A DNA stretch of 64,000 nucleotides, taken from Nocardioides humi (GTDB lineage: Bacteria; Actinomycetota; Actinomycetes; Propionibacteriales; Nocardioidaceae). A program made the position numbers and the translations under genes. The notes beneath the pieces were generated by a model. The model had not been told where the DNA came from. It made no database searches and worked only from the letters and a program-made list of their open reading frames with translations. Positions 41,333 through 48,377 of the stretch are shown here, piece after piece (within the stretch, counting starts at the first letter, position 1; the number at the start of each line of letters is the position of its first letter). Location: the NCBI RefSeq assembly GCF_006494775.1, contig NZ_CP041146.1, positions 4,526,001-4,590,000 of the forward strand, given 5' to 3'.

Positions 41333-42159
41333 CGTCCCGGCGCTCCGTCGTCGAGGAACGCGGCGACGGTCGCGGCGAAGAGGTCGGGACGATGGTCGAC
41401 GGACGCGACCCCGGTCCCCGGGAGCACCGCCGAGACGGCGCCGGGGATCGAGGCGCACAGCCGGGGGACGTCGGGCAGCGAGTAGCCGTCGTCCTCGCCG
41501 CACAGCACGAGAGTGCGGGTGCGAACCTGCTGGATCCGCTCCTCCATCCGGTAGGCGTTCACCGCGCGGTGGCCCTCCTCGACCCGGTCGATCACCCGCA
41601 GGCCGTCGGCGACCAGGCGGGCCAGCAGGTCCGGGCGGTCGGCGGGGTAGAACGAGCGGCGCCGGTTCCACAGCTCGCCGAGGTGGCTGCCGTCGGCGGC
41701 GGGTGTGACGTGGTCGATCGGCGTCGCGCCGGCCACCCGGGCGCGCCGGGCGGCGTCGACGTACGGGACGCCGGAGAGGACCAGGCTCTCGATCTGCTCG
41801 CCACGGCGGGCGGCGACCTCGATCGCGACCACGCCACCGGTGTGGTGTCCGACCAGGCTCACCCCGGTCAGTCCGAGCGTGTCGACGAGATCCTCGACGG
41901 CGTCGGCGAACAGCTCGATGCGGAACGGTTCGGACGTGCGGGCCGAGGCCCCGAAACCGAGGGTGTCCATGGCGATGGCGTGCCGGCCCGCGCCCAGGAG
42001 GGGCAGCACGTCGCGGTACTCGTCCCAGGAGCGCGGCGTCTGGTGCAGGAGGAGCACCGGTGCGCCGGAGCCGCTCTCGGCGTAGTGCAGCTGGCCGAAG
42101 CGCGAGTCCGCGTAGCCCTTCGCGATCGCCGGTGGCCCGGACCTCTGCTCGTCGGACAT
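41329..42159 (-). CDS. Alpha/beta-fold hydrolase with His at the nucleophile position
   Basis: A 276-residue alpha/beta hydrolase. The oxyanion segment is LLLHQTPRSWDEY and the strand-5 elbow reads LVGHHTGGVVAIE, so the GxSxG serine is replaced by His. An acidic position is in LCGEDDGYSL and a late His in SVDHRPDLF. The GHHTG elbow occurs in a branch of the superfamily whose chemistry I cannot name. Standard esterase activity should not be assumed. The gene is 4 bases from the racemase-family gene and coupled to the amidase gene, so all three probably act on one intermediate. Confidence 0.8.
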   Translation of the reverse strand: MSDEQRSGPPAIAKGYADSRFGQLHYAESGSGAPVLLLHQTPRSWDEYRDVLPLLGAGRHAIAMDTLGFGASARTSEPFRIELFADAVEDLVDTLGLTGVSLVGHHTGGVVAIEVAARRGEQIESLVLSGVPYVDAARRARVAGATPIDHVTPAADGSHLGELWNRRRSFYPADRPDLLARLVADGLRVIDRVEEGHRAVNAYRMEERIQQVRTRTLVLCGEDDGYSLPDVPRLCASIPGAVSAVLPGTGVASVDHRPDLFAATVAAFLDDGAPGR

Positions 42160-42163
42160 GCCT

Positions 42164-42877
42164 TCAGGACTCCTCGCTCAGTAGTCGGCCGTAGCCGGGA
42201 ACCGGTGCCGGCAGGTCGAGCATGCGCAGGACCTTCCACAGCAGTGCCTGGTTGCTGGCCACCACCGGGATGCCCAGTGCGTCCTCGATCTCCGCGATGC
42301 TGGCGGCCACCTGGGCGCCTGCGCAGCTGATCAGTACGGCGTCCGCGCGGCGCGCGTCGGCGGCGCGCGCGATCCGCCGCCACTCCTCGGGCGTCAGGCA
42401 GCCCTGCTCCACCGGGGTCGCGCACTCCGGGCCGCCGCGAGCGACGACCTCGTGGCCGGCGGCGGCGAGGTGGGCGACCTCGGCCTCCTCCACCTCCTGG
42501 GGGTACGGGTCGAGCAGCACGAGGCGGTGGGCGCCGAGATGTGCGAGAGCCTCGAGGACGGCTTCGATCGTGGTGACGCTCGGGATGCCGGTGGCGGCGG
42601 TGATCCGCTCGTTGACCCGGGCGGGGCCGAGCAGCATGCTCGCCGCCGTGCAGTTGAAGGCGATCAGGTCGACGGCCGCGTCGGCGAGCAGGGCGGCATG
42701 GGCCTCCAGGCCTTCGGCCAGCGCCAGATCGTCGGCCACGCCGGTGCGCCGGAACGGCATCCGGGTGGTGAGGAACTGGACGCCGGAGGGCGCCATCAGC
42801 TGGACCTCGTAGTCGCACAGGCCGCCGGAGGGGTACAGGTGACCGACGCGCGCCGCAGTGCCGAAGCCGATGCCCAC
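42164..42877 (-). CDS. Maleate isomerase / Asp-Glu racemase superfamily protein
   Basis: A 237-residue protein of the Asp/Glu/hydantoin racemase superfamily, closest in layout to maleate cis-trans isomerases and arylmalonate decarboxylases. Two Cys that would form the catalytic pair are present: AFNCTAASM and LISCAGAQV. Maleate isomerase converts maleate to fumarate at the end of nicotinate-type ring degradation, which suits the island; arylmalonate decarboxylase is the main alternative. The GTG start lies 23 bases after a GTAC-N3-GTAC motif. It is the first gene of a four-gene run with the hydrolase, amidase and LysR genes. Confidence 0.75.
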   Translation of the reverse strand: MGIGFGTAARVGHLYPSGGLCDYEVQLMAPSGVQFLTTRMPFRRTGVADDLALAEGLEAHAALLADAAVDLIAFNCTAASMLLGPARVNERITAATGIPSVTTIEAVLEALAHLGAHRLVLLDPYPQEVEEAEVAHLAAAGHEVVARGGPECATPVEQGCLTPEEWRRIARAADARRADAVLISCAGAQVAASIAEIEDALGIPVVASNQALLWKVLRMLDLPAPVPGYGRLLSEES

Positions 42878-42899
42878 GGTGATCCCCTCTGTAGGTTTA

Positions 42900-42910
42900 G
42901 TACAGCGTAC
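42900..42910. promoter_or_regulatory. GTAC-N3-GTAC operator 1 (racemase-family operon)
   Basis: GTACAGCGTAC, followed by GG as in most other copies, 23 bases before the racemase-family start. A further GTAC lies at 42919-42922. Confidence 0.65.
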
Positions 42911-42941
42911 GGGATCATGTACGAGTCGAGCAACGGTCAGT

Positions 42942-43640
42942 TCAGGAGCGCTGCGCCTCGGTCTCGAGAGCGCGAGCGAGCACCTCGACCAGGAGCTCCA
43001 TGCCCCAGTCGAACTGTGCCTCGGTCGGCAGCATCACCAGCTGCGGAGCCAGCTCCACCACCAGGGGGAACTCGGTGGCCGGGAGCCCGGCCCAGTAGTG
43101 CTGCTGCTGGCGGCGCAGCTCCGCGCCGTCCTCGCCGCCGGCCGCGCCCCACTGGCGCGGCGCCTGGTAGGCGGCGAATCCCAGGGCGAACTGGATGAGC
43201 AGGCCGTAGCAGCGCACGGCGGTCTCGGCGGGGATCCCGGCGTTCACCAGGCGCTGGAGCACGTCCTCCATCGCCGCCTTGAGTGAGGCGTGGGACCGCG
43301 TGACCCGCGAGGAGAGGAGCCAGGAGACGCTCGGATGCTCGGTCATCAGCTTGACGAACGCCTGCGCCACGGCGCGCAGCGCCTCCTCGGGCGTCTCCTC
43401 CTCCACCGGCGGCAGCTCGATCCCGCTCATCACGTGGTCGGCCATCGCGTCCAGGATCTCGTCCTTGCTGCGGAAGTAGCCGTAGAGGGTCATCGTGCCG
43501 GTGCCGAGCTTGGTGGCCAGGCTCCGCACCGTGACGGCGTCGAGGCCGGCGCTCGAGTCGGAGACCTCGAGCGCCGCGGCGACGATCGCCTCCCGGCTGA
43601 TCTTGCCGCGGCTTCCGCTGCGCCTCTCCTTGGGGCTCAC
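42942..43640 (-). CDS. TetR-family transcriptional regulator (candidate island regulator)
   Basis: A 232-residue TetR regulator. The helix-turn-helix is IVAAALEVSDSSAGLDAVTV followed by RSLATKLGTGTMTLYGYFRSKDE, and the C-terminal half is a helical ligand domain of the TetR_C type found in large-ligand sensors. Its GTG start overlaps the stop of a 14-codon upstream ORF (GTGA). A perfect 17-bp inverted repeat, the best copy of the island's shared motif, lies 79 bases upstream. I infer that this protein binds the GTAC-N3-GTAC sites and is released by a pathway metabolite. Confidence 0.88.
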   Translation of the reverse strand: MSPKERRSGSRGKISREAIVAAALEVSDSSAGLDAVTVRSLATKLGTGTMTLYGYFRSKDEILDAMADHVMSGIELPPVEEETPEEALRAVAQAFVKLMTEHPSVSWLLSSRVTRSHASLKAAMEDVLQRLVNAGIPAETAVRCYGLLIQFALGFAAYQAPRQWGAAGGEDGAELRRQQQHYWAGLPATEFPLVVELAPQLVMLPTEAQFDWGMELLVEVLARALETEAQRS

Positions 43641-43681
43641 CGTGGGCCGCCGTCCGGCGCTGTCTCGGTCACGTTTCCCAT
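43637..43681 (-). CDS. 14-residue upstream ORF coupled to the TetR gene
   Basis: ATG 43681 with a strong AGAGGAG site encodes MGNVTETAPDGGPR and stops exactly at the TetR start (GTGA overlap). The TetR GTG has no clear ribosome site of its own, so translation of the upstream ORF probably delivers ribosomes to it. Alternatively the peptide has no function beyond coupling. Confidence 0.5.
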   Translation of the reverse strand: MGNVTETAPDGGPR

Positions 43682-43718
43682 GTCTCCTCTGGTGCGGCAG
43701 GGGCTACCCGCTGATGTC

Positions 43719-43735
43719 GTCGTACACAGTACGAC
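43719..43735. promoter_or_regulatory. Perfect inverted-repeat operator 2 (TetR gene)
   Basis: GTCGTAC-ACA-GTACGAC is a perfect 7+7 inverted repeat containing GTAC-N3-GTAC. It lies 79 bases upstream of the TetR start and 38 before the uORF start, typical of TetR autorepression. Confidence 0.75.
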
Positions 43736-43767
43736 AACTGCCGCCGTCGCGGGCGCGACCGCCATCC

Positions 43768-44526
43768 CTACAGGTGTGCGCCCCAGTGCAGCTGCCTGGT
43801 CTCGATCCGCACGTAGAGCCAGTTGATCAGGTTGCCGAGGACACCGAGGATGACCAGGGCCGAGAACATGCCGGCGATGTCGAACAGCGACTGGGCCTGG
43901 GTCAGGTAGAACCCGATGCCGTTCTTGCCGCCCACGAGCTCCGAGACGACCATCATGATCAGGGCGATCGGCAGGCCGACCCGCAGCCCGGCCGAGATCA
44001 TCGGGACCGCCGACGGGAGGATCACCCGGCGGATCACCTCGATCCGGCTGAGGCCGAAAATCTCGGCGACGTCGATCCGCTCCTGCCGGCAGCTGCGTGC
44101 TCCGGACGCCGTGTTGACCAGGACGGGGAACAGCACGCCGAAGGCGATGATCGAGATCCGCATGCCGTCGCCGAGCCCGAAGAGCAGGATCGCGACCGGC
44201 ATCACGGCCACGGCCGGCAGCGCCCGCAGGAACTCCAGCGTCGGACCGGTGTACTGGGCGACCCGGCGGGAGGACCCGATCGCCAGACCTACGACGATGC
44301 CCAGCGCGCTGCCGGCGACATAGCCGAGGGCGAACCGTCTCAGGCTGGGGAGCAGGTCCTGGGTGGTGTGCTCCCACATCCAGTCGTCGCGCAGCGCCTT
44401 GGCCACCTCGCTGGCCGGCGGGAGGTAGATGCTGGTCGTGTGGCGCCCGGCGTACTCCCAGACGACGAGCACGAGCAGGGGCGCCACCCAGGGCAGCAGG
44501 CGAGTAGTGAGTGCCGACCGCATCAC
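43768..44526 (-). CDS. ABC importer permease (NitT/TauT type)
   Basis: A 252-residue permease with about six membrane helices. The EAA-loop block VAEIFGLSRIEVIRRVILPSAVPMISAGLRVG binds the ATPase, and the neighbouring segments match the SsuC/TauC group that takes up sulfonates, nitrate, pyrimidine precursors or aromatic acids. The start can be GTG 44526 or ATG 44523; both overlap the stop of the upstream permease gene. Substrate is not deducible from the permease. Confidence 0.9.
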   Translation of the reverse strand: MMRSALTTRLLPWVAPLLVLVVWEYAGRHTTSIYLPPASEVAKALRDDWMWEHTTQDLLPSLRRFALGYVAGSALGIVVGLAIGSSRRVAQYTGPTLEFLRALPAVAVMPVAILLFGLGDGMRISIIAFGVLFPVLVNTASGARSCRQERIDVAEIFGLSRIEVIRRVILPSAVPMISAGLRVGLPIALIMMVVSELVGGKNGIGFYLTQAQSLFDIAGMFSALVILGVLGNLINWLYVRIETRQLHWGAHL

Positions 44527-45380
44527 CGGTCACCGCCCTCTCGGATGTCGGAGTTCCAGAAGATGACCCGCCGCTCCAGGCCCGCGACCGCCAGGGCGAC
44601 GACATAGCCGATCACGCCGACCACGAAGATGCCGGCGTACATGTCCTCGGTGCGGATGGCGACCTGCATCCGCACGATGTAGTAGCCGAGTCCGCCGCTG
44701 CGGGTGAGGATCTCGACGGTGATGACGAGGATCAGGGCGATCGCGGAGCTGATCCGGATGCCCGCCGCGATGTTGACCGCCGCACTCGGGATCTGCACCC
44801 GGAAGAAGACCTGGCGCCGGTTGAGGCCGAAGATCCGCGCCGACTCGATCGCCACCGGATTGACGGCGCGCACGCCGTAGTAGGTGTTGAACAGGATCGG
44901 CCAGAAGGATGCGAAGACGATCATGGCCACGGTGGTCGTGGTGCCCACGCCCAGGAGCAGGATCGAGAAGGGGATCAGGGCGACGGAGGGCAGCGGCCGG
45001 AGGAATTCGATGAGGATCCGGAAGGTGTTGTAGGCCAGGTCGGAGGCGCCCAGTCCGGCGCCCAGCACGACGCCGGCGACGGCCGCGATCGCCAGGCCCT
45101 GCAGGTAGGCGCCGAGGGTGATGCCGATGCCGCTCATCAGGTCGCCGCGCTGCAGCTCCGAGATCAGCGCGCCGCCGATCTCCGAGGGCCGTGGGACGTA
45201 GACCGAGGTCACGACCGTCGCGGTGAGCAGCTCCAGGAGCAGCACCAGTCCGATCGCGAAGACCAGGCCCCGCAGGTTGACGGCGGAGCGCCACCGTCGC
45301 GTCGGTCGTCTGCGGCGGGCGGCGGCCCCCGGTCGGTCGGCACCGGGTGCGTCGACCCGCTCGGCGGTGGTGGCACTCAT
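44523..45380 (-). CDS. ABC importer permease (NitT/TauT type), second subunit
   Basis: A 285-residue permease with a basic N-terminal tail (RRRRPTRRW) and about six helices. Its EAA loop is ESARIFGLNRRQVFFRVQIP. It is homologous to the neighbouring permease and forms the second half of a heterodimeric channel, where many SsuC/TauC importers use a homodimer. It overlaps the next gene by 4 bases and is separated from the binding-protein gene by a stem-loop at 45429-45460. Confidence 0.9.
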   Translation of the reverse strand: MSATTAERVDAPGADRPGAAARRRRPTRRWRSAVNLRGLVFAIGLVLLLELLTATVVTSVYVPRPSEIGGALISELQRGDLMSGIGITLGAYLQGLAIAAVAGVVLGAGLGASDLAYNTFRILIEFLRPLPSVALIPFSILLLGVGTTTTVAMIVFASFWPILFNTYYGVRAVNPVAIESARIFGLNRRQVFFRVQIPSAAVNIAAGIRISSAIALILVITVEILTRSGGLGYYIVRMQVAIRTEDMYAGIFVVGVIGYVVALAVAGLERRVIFWNSDIREGGDR

Positions 45381-45428
45381 CGTTCTTTCCCTCCGGCGCT
45401 CGGCCAGCTCGTGTCGTTCACGATCGGT

Positions 45429-45460
45429 GCTGGTGGAGGCCCGCTCGGGCCTCCACCAGC
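45429..45460 (-). terminator. Intercistronic stem-loop between binding-protein and permease genes
   Basis: GCTGGTGGAGGCCCG and CGGGCCTCCACCAGC are perfect 15-bp arms around a 2-base loop, just after the substrate-binding-protein gene. Such hairpins usually cause partial termination or 3'-end protection so that the binding protein is made in excess over the permeases. Confidence 0.75.
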
Positions 45461-45467
45461 ACGCGGA

Positions 45468-46469
45468 TCACTTGACGTCGGCGATGATGTCGTCGGCCTC
45501 GATCGGCCGGGGAAGCACCTCGAAGTGCTTCATGATGTCGATGACCGGCTGGATCAGCTCGGGCGTCACGTCGTCACCGAACTGCAGCAGCTGCAGGCCG
45601 TCCAGCGTCTCGTCGGCCAGGTCGGTGTACTCCTGGAGGATCTGCTTGCGCTCGGCCTCGTTGGCCGGGTCGTTGGCCCAGGCGTTGGTGTCGCGCAGGG
45701 CGTCCTGGAACTTCTTCACCACGTCGGGCTGCTTCTGCGCCAGCGACCCCTGGCCGAACCAGATCGTGTTGTAGAAGTCCTCGCTGTCGTTGACGGCGTC
45801 GTACGGCGACGCGATCGCGTGGCCCAGGCCGTCGCCCTCGATCTGGTAGTTGAACGGCGCGGTCACGGTCGCCGCGTCGACCTGGCCGCTCTCGAAGGCC
45901 TGGCCGACCTGGGTGAAGTCCAAGGTGACGACGTCCAGCGACTTCGCGTCGACGTCCACGCCCGCGGCCTCGAGCGTGGCCAGGGTCGAGAGGTGCGGCA
46001 TGGTGTTGAGCGCGTTCACCGCGATCGTCTTGCCCTTGAGGTCGGCGGGCGAGTCGATGTCGCTCCCCTCGGGGACCATGATCCACACGCCGGGGTTGTC
46101 GACGGTGTACACCGCGCCACCGGCGACGATGGTGAAGTCGACGCCGGCCGACTTGGCCGACGCGATCGACGTGGGCGAGGTCAGGGCGAACTGGGCGTCG
46201 CCGGACTCGACGGCGGCCGCGAGCTCGGGGACGTTGGCGACGATCTTCACCTCGACATCGAGGCCGTGGTCCTCGAAGAAGCCCTCCTTCTCGGCGATGA
46301 ACGCCTGCGAGCCGGAGTCCGAGCCCACCGTGGCGATGGTGATGCTGGCTGTGCCGTCCTCATTGGTCTTCACCTCGGAGCCGCCCGAGTCTCCTCCGCA
46401 GGCACTCAGGACGGTGGAGGCCGCGAAGGCGAGTGCGACCAGTCCGCCCATCGTCTTGTGGTTGCGCAT
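45468..46469 (-). CDS. ABC transporter substrate-binding lipoprotein (NitT/TauT type)
   Basis: A 333-residue binding protein with a signal peptide ending in a lipobox (VLSACGG, Cys at about residue 24). The mature part starts ITIATVGSDSGSQAFIAEKEGFFEDHGLDVEVK, the NMT1/THI5/TauA-type fold. ALTSPTSIASAKSAGVDFTIV and GSDIDSPADLKGKTIAVNAL are the characteristic ligand-site stretches. Ligand is unknown, but placement in the island suggests the aromatic growth substrate or a related acid. Confidence 0.92.
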   Translation of the reverse strand: MRNHKTMGGLVALAFAASTVLSACGGDSGGSEVKTNEDGTASITIATVGSDSGSQAFIAEKEGFFEDHGLDVEVKIVANVPELAAAVESGDAQFALTSPTSIASAKSAGVDFTIVAGGAVYTVDNPGVWIMVPEGSDIDSPADLKGKTIAVNALNTMPHLSTLATLEAAGVDVDAKSLDVVTLDFTQVGQAFESGQVDAATVTAPFNYQIEGDGLGHAIASPYDAVNDSEDFYNTIWFGQGSLAQKQPDVVKKFQDALRDTNAWANDPANEAERKQILQEYTDLADETLDGLQLLQFGDDVTPELIQPVIDIMKHFEVLPRPIEADDIIADVK

Positions 46470-46508
46470 GGTGTGTGACCTGCTTTCCTAATCTCTTCAG
46501 GGGACTTC

Positions 46509-47366
46509 TCAGTGGGTCGTCGGGGAGCCGCCCGCGCCGCGGCGCTGGTCGGTGAGTCCCATGACGTCGTGGATGTGCGCGCGGATCCGCAGGAACTCCG
46601 GGTGGCTGCGGGTCTCGATCTGGTTGCGCGGCTTCGGCAGGTCGATGACCAGCTCCTCGGCGACCATGCACGGCGGCTTGCTCAGCACCACGATCCGGTC
46701 GGCCAGGTAGATGGCCTCGTCGATGTCGTGGGTGACCATCAGCATGGTGTTGCCGGCGTCCTGCATCCGGTCACGGACGTCGAGCAGGGTGTCCTCGAGG
46801 CCCTCCTTCGTCAGGGCGTCGACGGAGGCGAACGGCTCGTCGAGCAGCAGGATCTGCGGCTGGAAGGCCAGCGCGCGCGCGATCGAGACGCGCTGCTGCA
46901 TGCCACCGGACAGCGCGCCGGGGTGGTAGGACTCGAAGCCGGTCAGCCCCACGTTGTCCAGGGCGCGCGCCACCCGCTCGGCCTTCTCGGCCTTGGAGAG
47001 GGACCTGTCCCTGGCGAGGGGGAAGCGGACGTTGCGCTCGACGGTCAGCCACGGGTAGAGCGAGCGGGTGTAGTCCTGGAAGACCAGGGCCATCTCGGGC
47101 GGCGGCTTGCTGATGGTCCGTCCGTGCAGGCTCACCGTGCCCGATGTCGGCCTGAGGATGCCGGACATCATCCGCAGCAGGGTCGACTTGCCGCACCCGG
47201 ACGGGCCGATGATGGCGACGAACTCGCCCTCCCGCACCTGGAACGTGAGGCCGTCGCAGACCAGGGGCCGATCCGGGGCGTACCGCTTGCGGAGCTCACT
47301 GACCTCGAGGATCGTGCGCGCGGGAACGCGGTCCTCGACCTGTGTCGGCTCGAGCGAAGTCGTCAT
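46509..47366 (-). CDS. ABC importer ATP-binding protein (SsuB/TauB type)
   Basis: A 285-residue ATPase. Walker A is GPSGCGKST, the Q-loop VFQDYTRSLYPW, the signature LSGGMQQRVSIARAL, Walker B ILLLDEPFASVD and the switch His in VTHDIDEA. This is the energy subunit for the two permeases and the lipoprotein downstream, and it is the first gene of the importer operon. A triple GTAC motif lies 70 bases before its start. Confidence 0.94.
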   Translation of the reverse strand: MTTSLEPTQVEDRVPARTILEVSELRKRYAPDRPLVCDGLTFQVREGEFVAIIGPSGCGKSTLLRMMSGILRPTSGTVSLHGRTISKPPPEMALVFQDYTRSLYPWLTVERNVRFPLARDRSLSKAEKAERVARALDNVGLTGFESYHPGALSGGMQQRVSIARALAFQPQILLLDEPFASVDALTKEGLEDTLLDVRDRMQDAGNTMLMVTHDIDEAIYLADRIVVLSKPPCMVAEELVIDLPKPRNQIETRSHPEFLRIRAHIHDVMGLTDQRRGAGGSPTTH

Positions 47367-47435
47367 CTGTCATTCCCTTCCGGTCGCGTCCGGGTGCCCG
47401 GTCGCGGGGTCCGTCATGTGACGGCGAACACGTGC

Positions 47436-47451
47436 GTACGACGTACGGTAC
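47436..47451. promoter_or_regulatory. GTAC-N3-GTAC-N-GTAC operator 3 (importer operon / IclR gene)
   Basis: GTAC-GAC-GTAC-G-GTAC. Read on the minus strand this is GTAC-N-GTAC-N3-GTAC, the same arrangement as operators 5 and 6. It lies 70 bases before the ATPase gene and 134 before the divergent IclR gene. Confidence 0.7.
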
Positions 47452-47481
47452 AGTTCCATCCGGCGGAATGGGAGCCCGTTC

Positions 47482-47510
47482 GGGAAACTTTTCCCAGACG
47501 AAACATTTCC
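47482..47510. promoter_or_regulatory. Candidate IclR autoregulatory palindromes
   Basis: GGGAAA-CT-TTTCCC (47482-47495) is a perfect inverted repeat and GAAACATTTC (47500-47509) is a second GAAA/TTTC site. They resemble the GGAAAT..ATTTCC sites of IclR-type regulators and lie 76-104 bases upstream of the iclR-family gene. Confidence 0.45.
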
Positions 47511-47585
47511 GGTGGCCGGCAGCATCCGCCGGGTGCCGGCTGTGTGGCACGGTCCCTTCGGGGGATCGCAGAGGAGGGAAGTTCC

Positions 47586-48377
47586 GTGGAGCGGAAGCAA
47601 GCCCGTGACCAGCCGAACATGCTGGACAAGTGTCTGCGCATCCTCCGCGCCTTCGACGGTGGGGCTCAGCAGTTGCGGCTCTCGGACCTGGCGCGGCGGA
47701 CCTCCCTGCCGCTGTCGACGGTGCACCGGCTGGCCAACAGCCTGGTCGAGCAACGGTTGCTCGCACAGGACGACGGCGGCTACCAGCTGGGCATCGGGCT
47801 GTTCGAGCTCAGCAGCCTGGTCTCGGTGGAGCAGGAGCTGCGGGTCGCTGCCCGTCCCTTCCTCCAGGACCTCTTCATGGCGACGCACGAGACGGTCCAC
47901 CTCGGCGTCCGCGAGGGGGCCGACGTGGTGTACGTCGAGAAGATCCACGGGCATTCCGATCTCGGCCTGCCCTCGCGGGTGGGGGGCCGGCTGCCGTTGG
48001 GCTGCACCGGGATCGGCAAGGCGCTGCTGGCGTTCAGCGGCGAGGAGGTGCGCGCCGAGTACCTGCAGCGACCACTGCGCGCCATCACGAACAAGTCCAT
48101 CGTCGACCCGGAGCGCCTGGAGCGAGAGCTCGCCGAGGTCCGCGCCACCGGCCTGGCCTTCGAGCGCGAGGAGGCCACCCTCGGTCGCGAGTGCGTGGCG
48201 GCGCCGGTGCTGGTGCAGGGAGTCGCCGTGGCGGCGATGTCGATCTCCGTGCCGGTCTCCGCCTACCGGATGCCGCAGCTCGCGGCGGCGGTCAAGACCT
48301 CGGCCCTCGGTCTGGCCCGGCACCTGCGCACCGCTCGCGAACGTCGCCAGCCGCCCGGCGAGGAGATGTTCGGCTGA
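47586..48377 (+). CDS. IclR-family transcriptional regulator
   Basis: A 263-residue IclR regulator. The N-terminal winged helix-turn-helix (CLRILRAFDGGAQQLRLSDLARRTSLP; STVHRLANSLV) precedes the effector domain (ETVHLGVREGADVVYVEKIHG; LPLGCTGIGKALLA). The GTG start at 47586 follows GGAGGGAA. It is divergent from the importer operon, with which it shares the upstream region. Its 3' end overlaps the molybdoenzyme gene on the other strand by 86 bases. It may sense the pathway substrate. Confidence 0.92.
   Translation: MERKQARDQPNMLDKCLRILRAFDGGAQQLRLSDLARRTSLPLSTVHRLANSLVEQRLLAQDDGGYQLGIGLFELSSLVSVEQELRVAARPFLQDLFMATHETVHLGVREGADVVYVEKIHGHSDLGLPSRVGGRLPLGCTGIGKALLAFSGEEVRAEYLQRPLRAITNKSIVDPERLERELAEVRATGLAFEREEATLGRECVAAPVLVQGVAVAAMSISVPVSAYRMPQLAAAVKTSALGLARHLRTARERRQPPGEEMFG

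Noticed and set aside
41329..42159. N-formylmaleamate deformylase (NicD) identity
   Set aside because: NicD uses a Ser nucleophile; this protein has His there, so the name cannot be supported.
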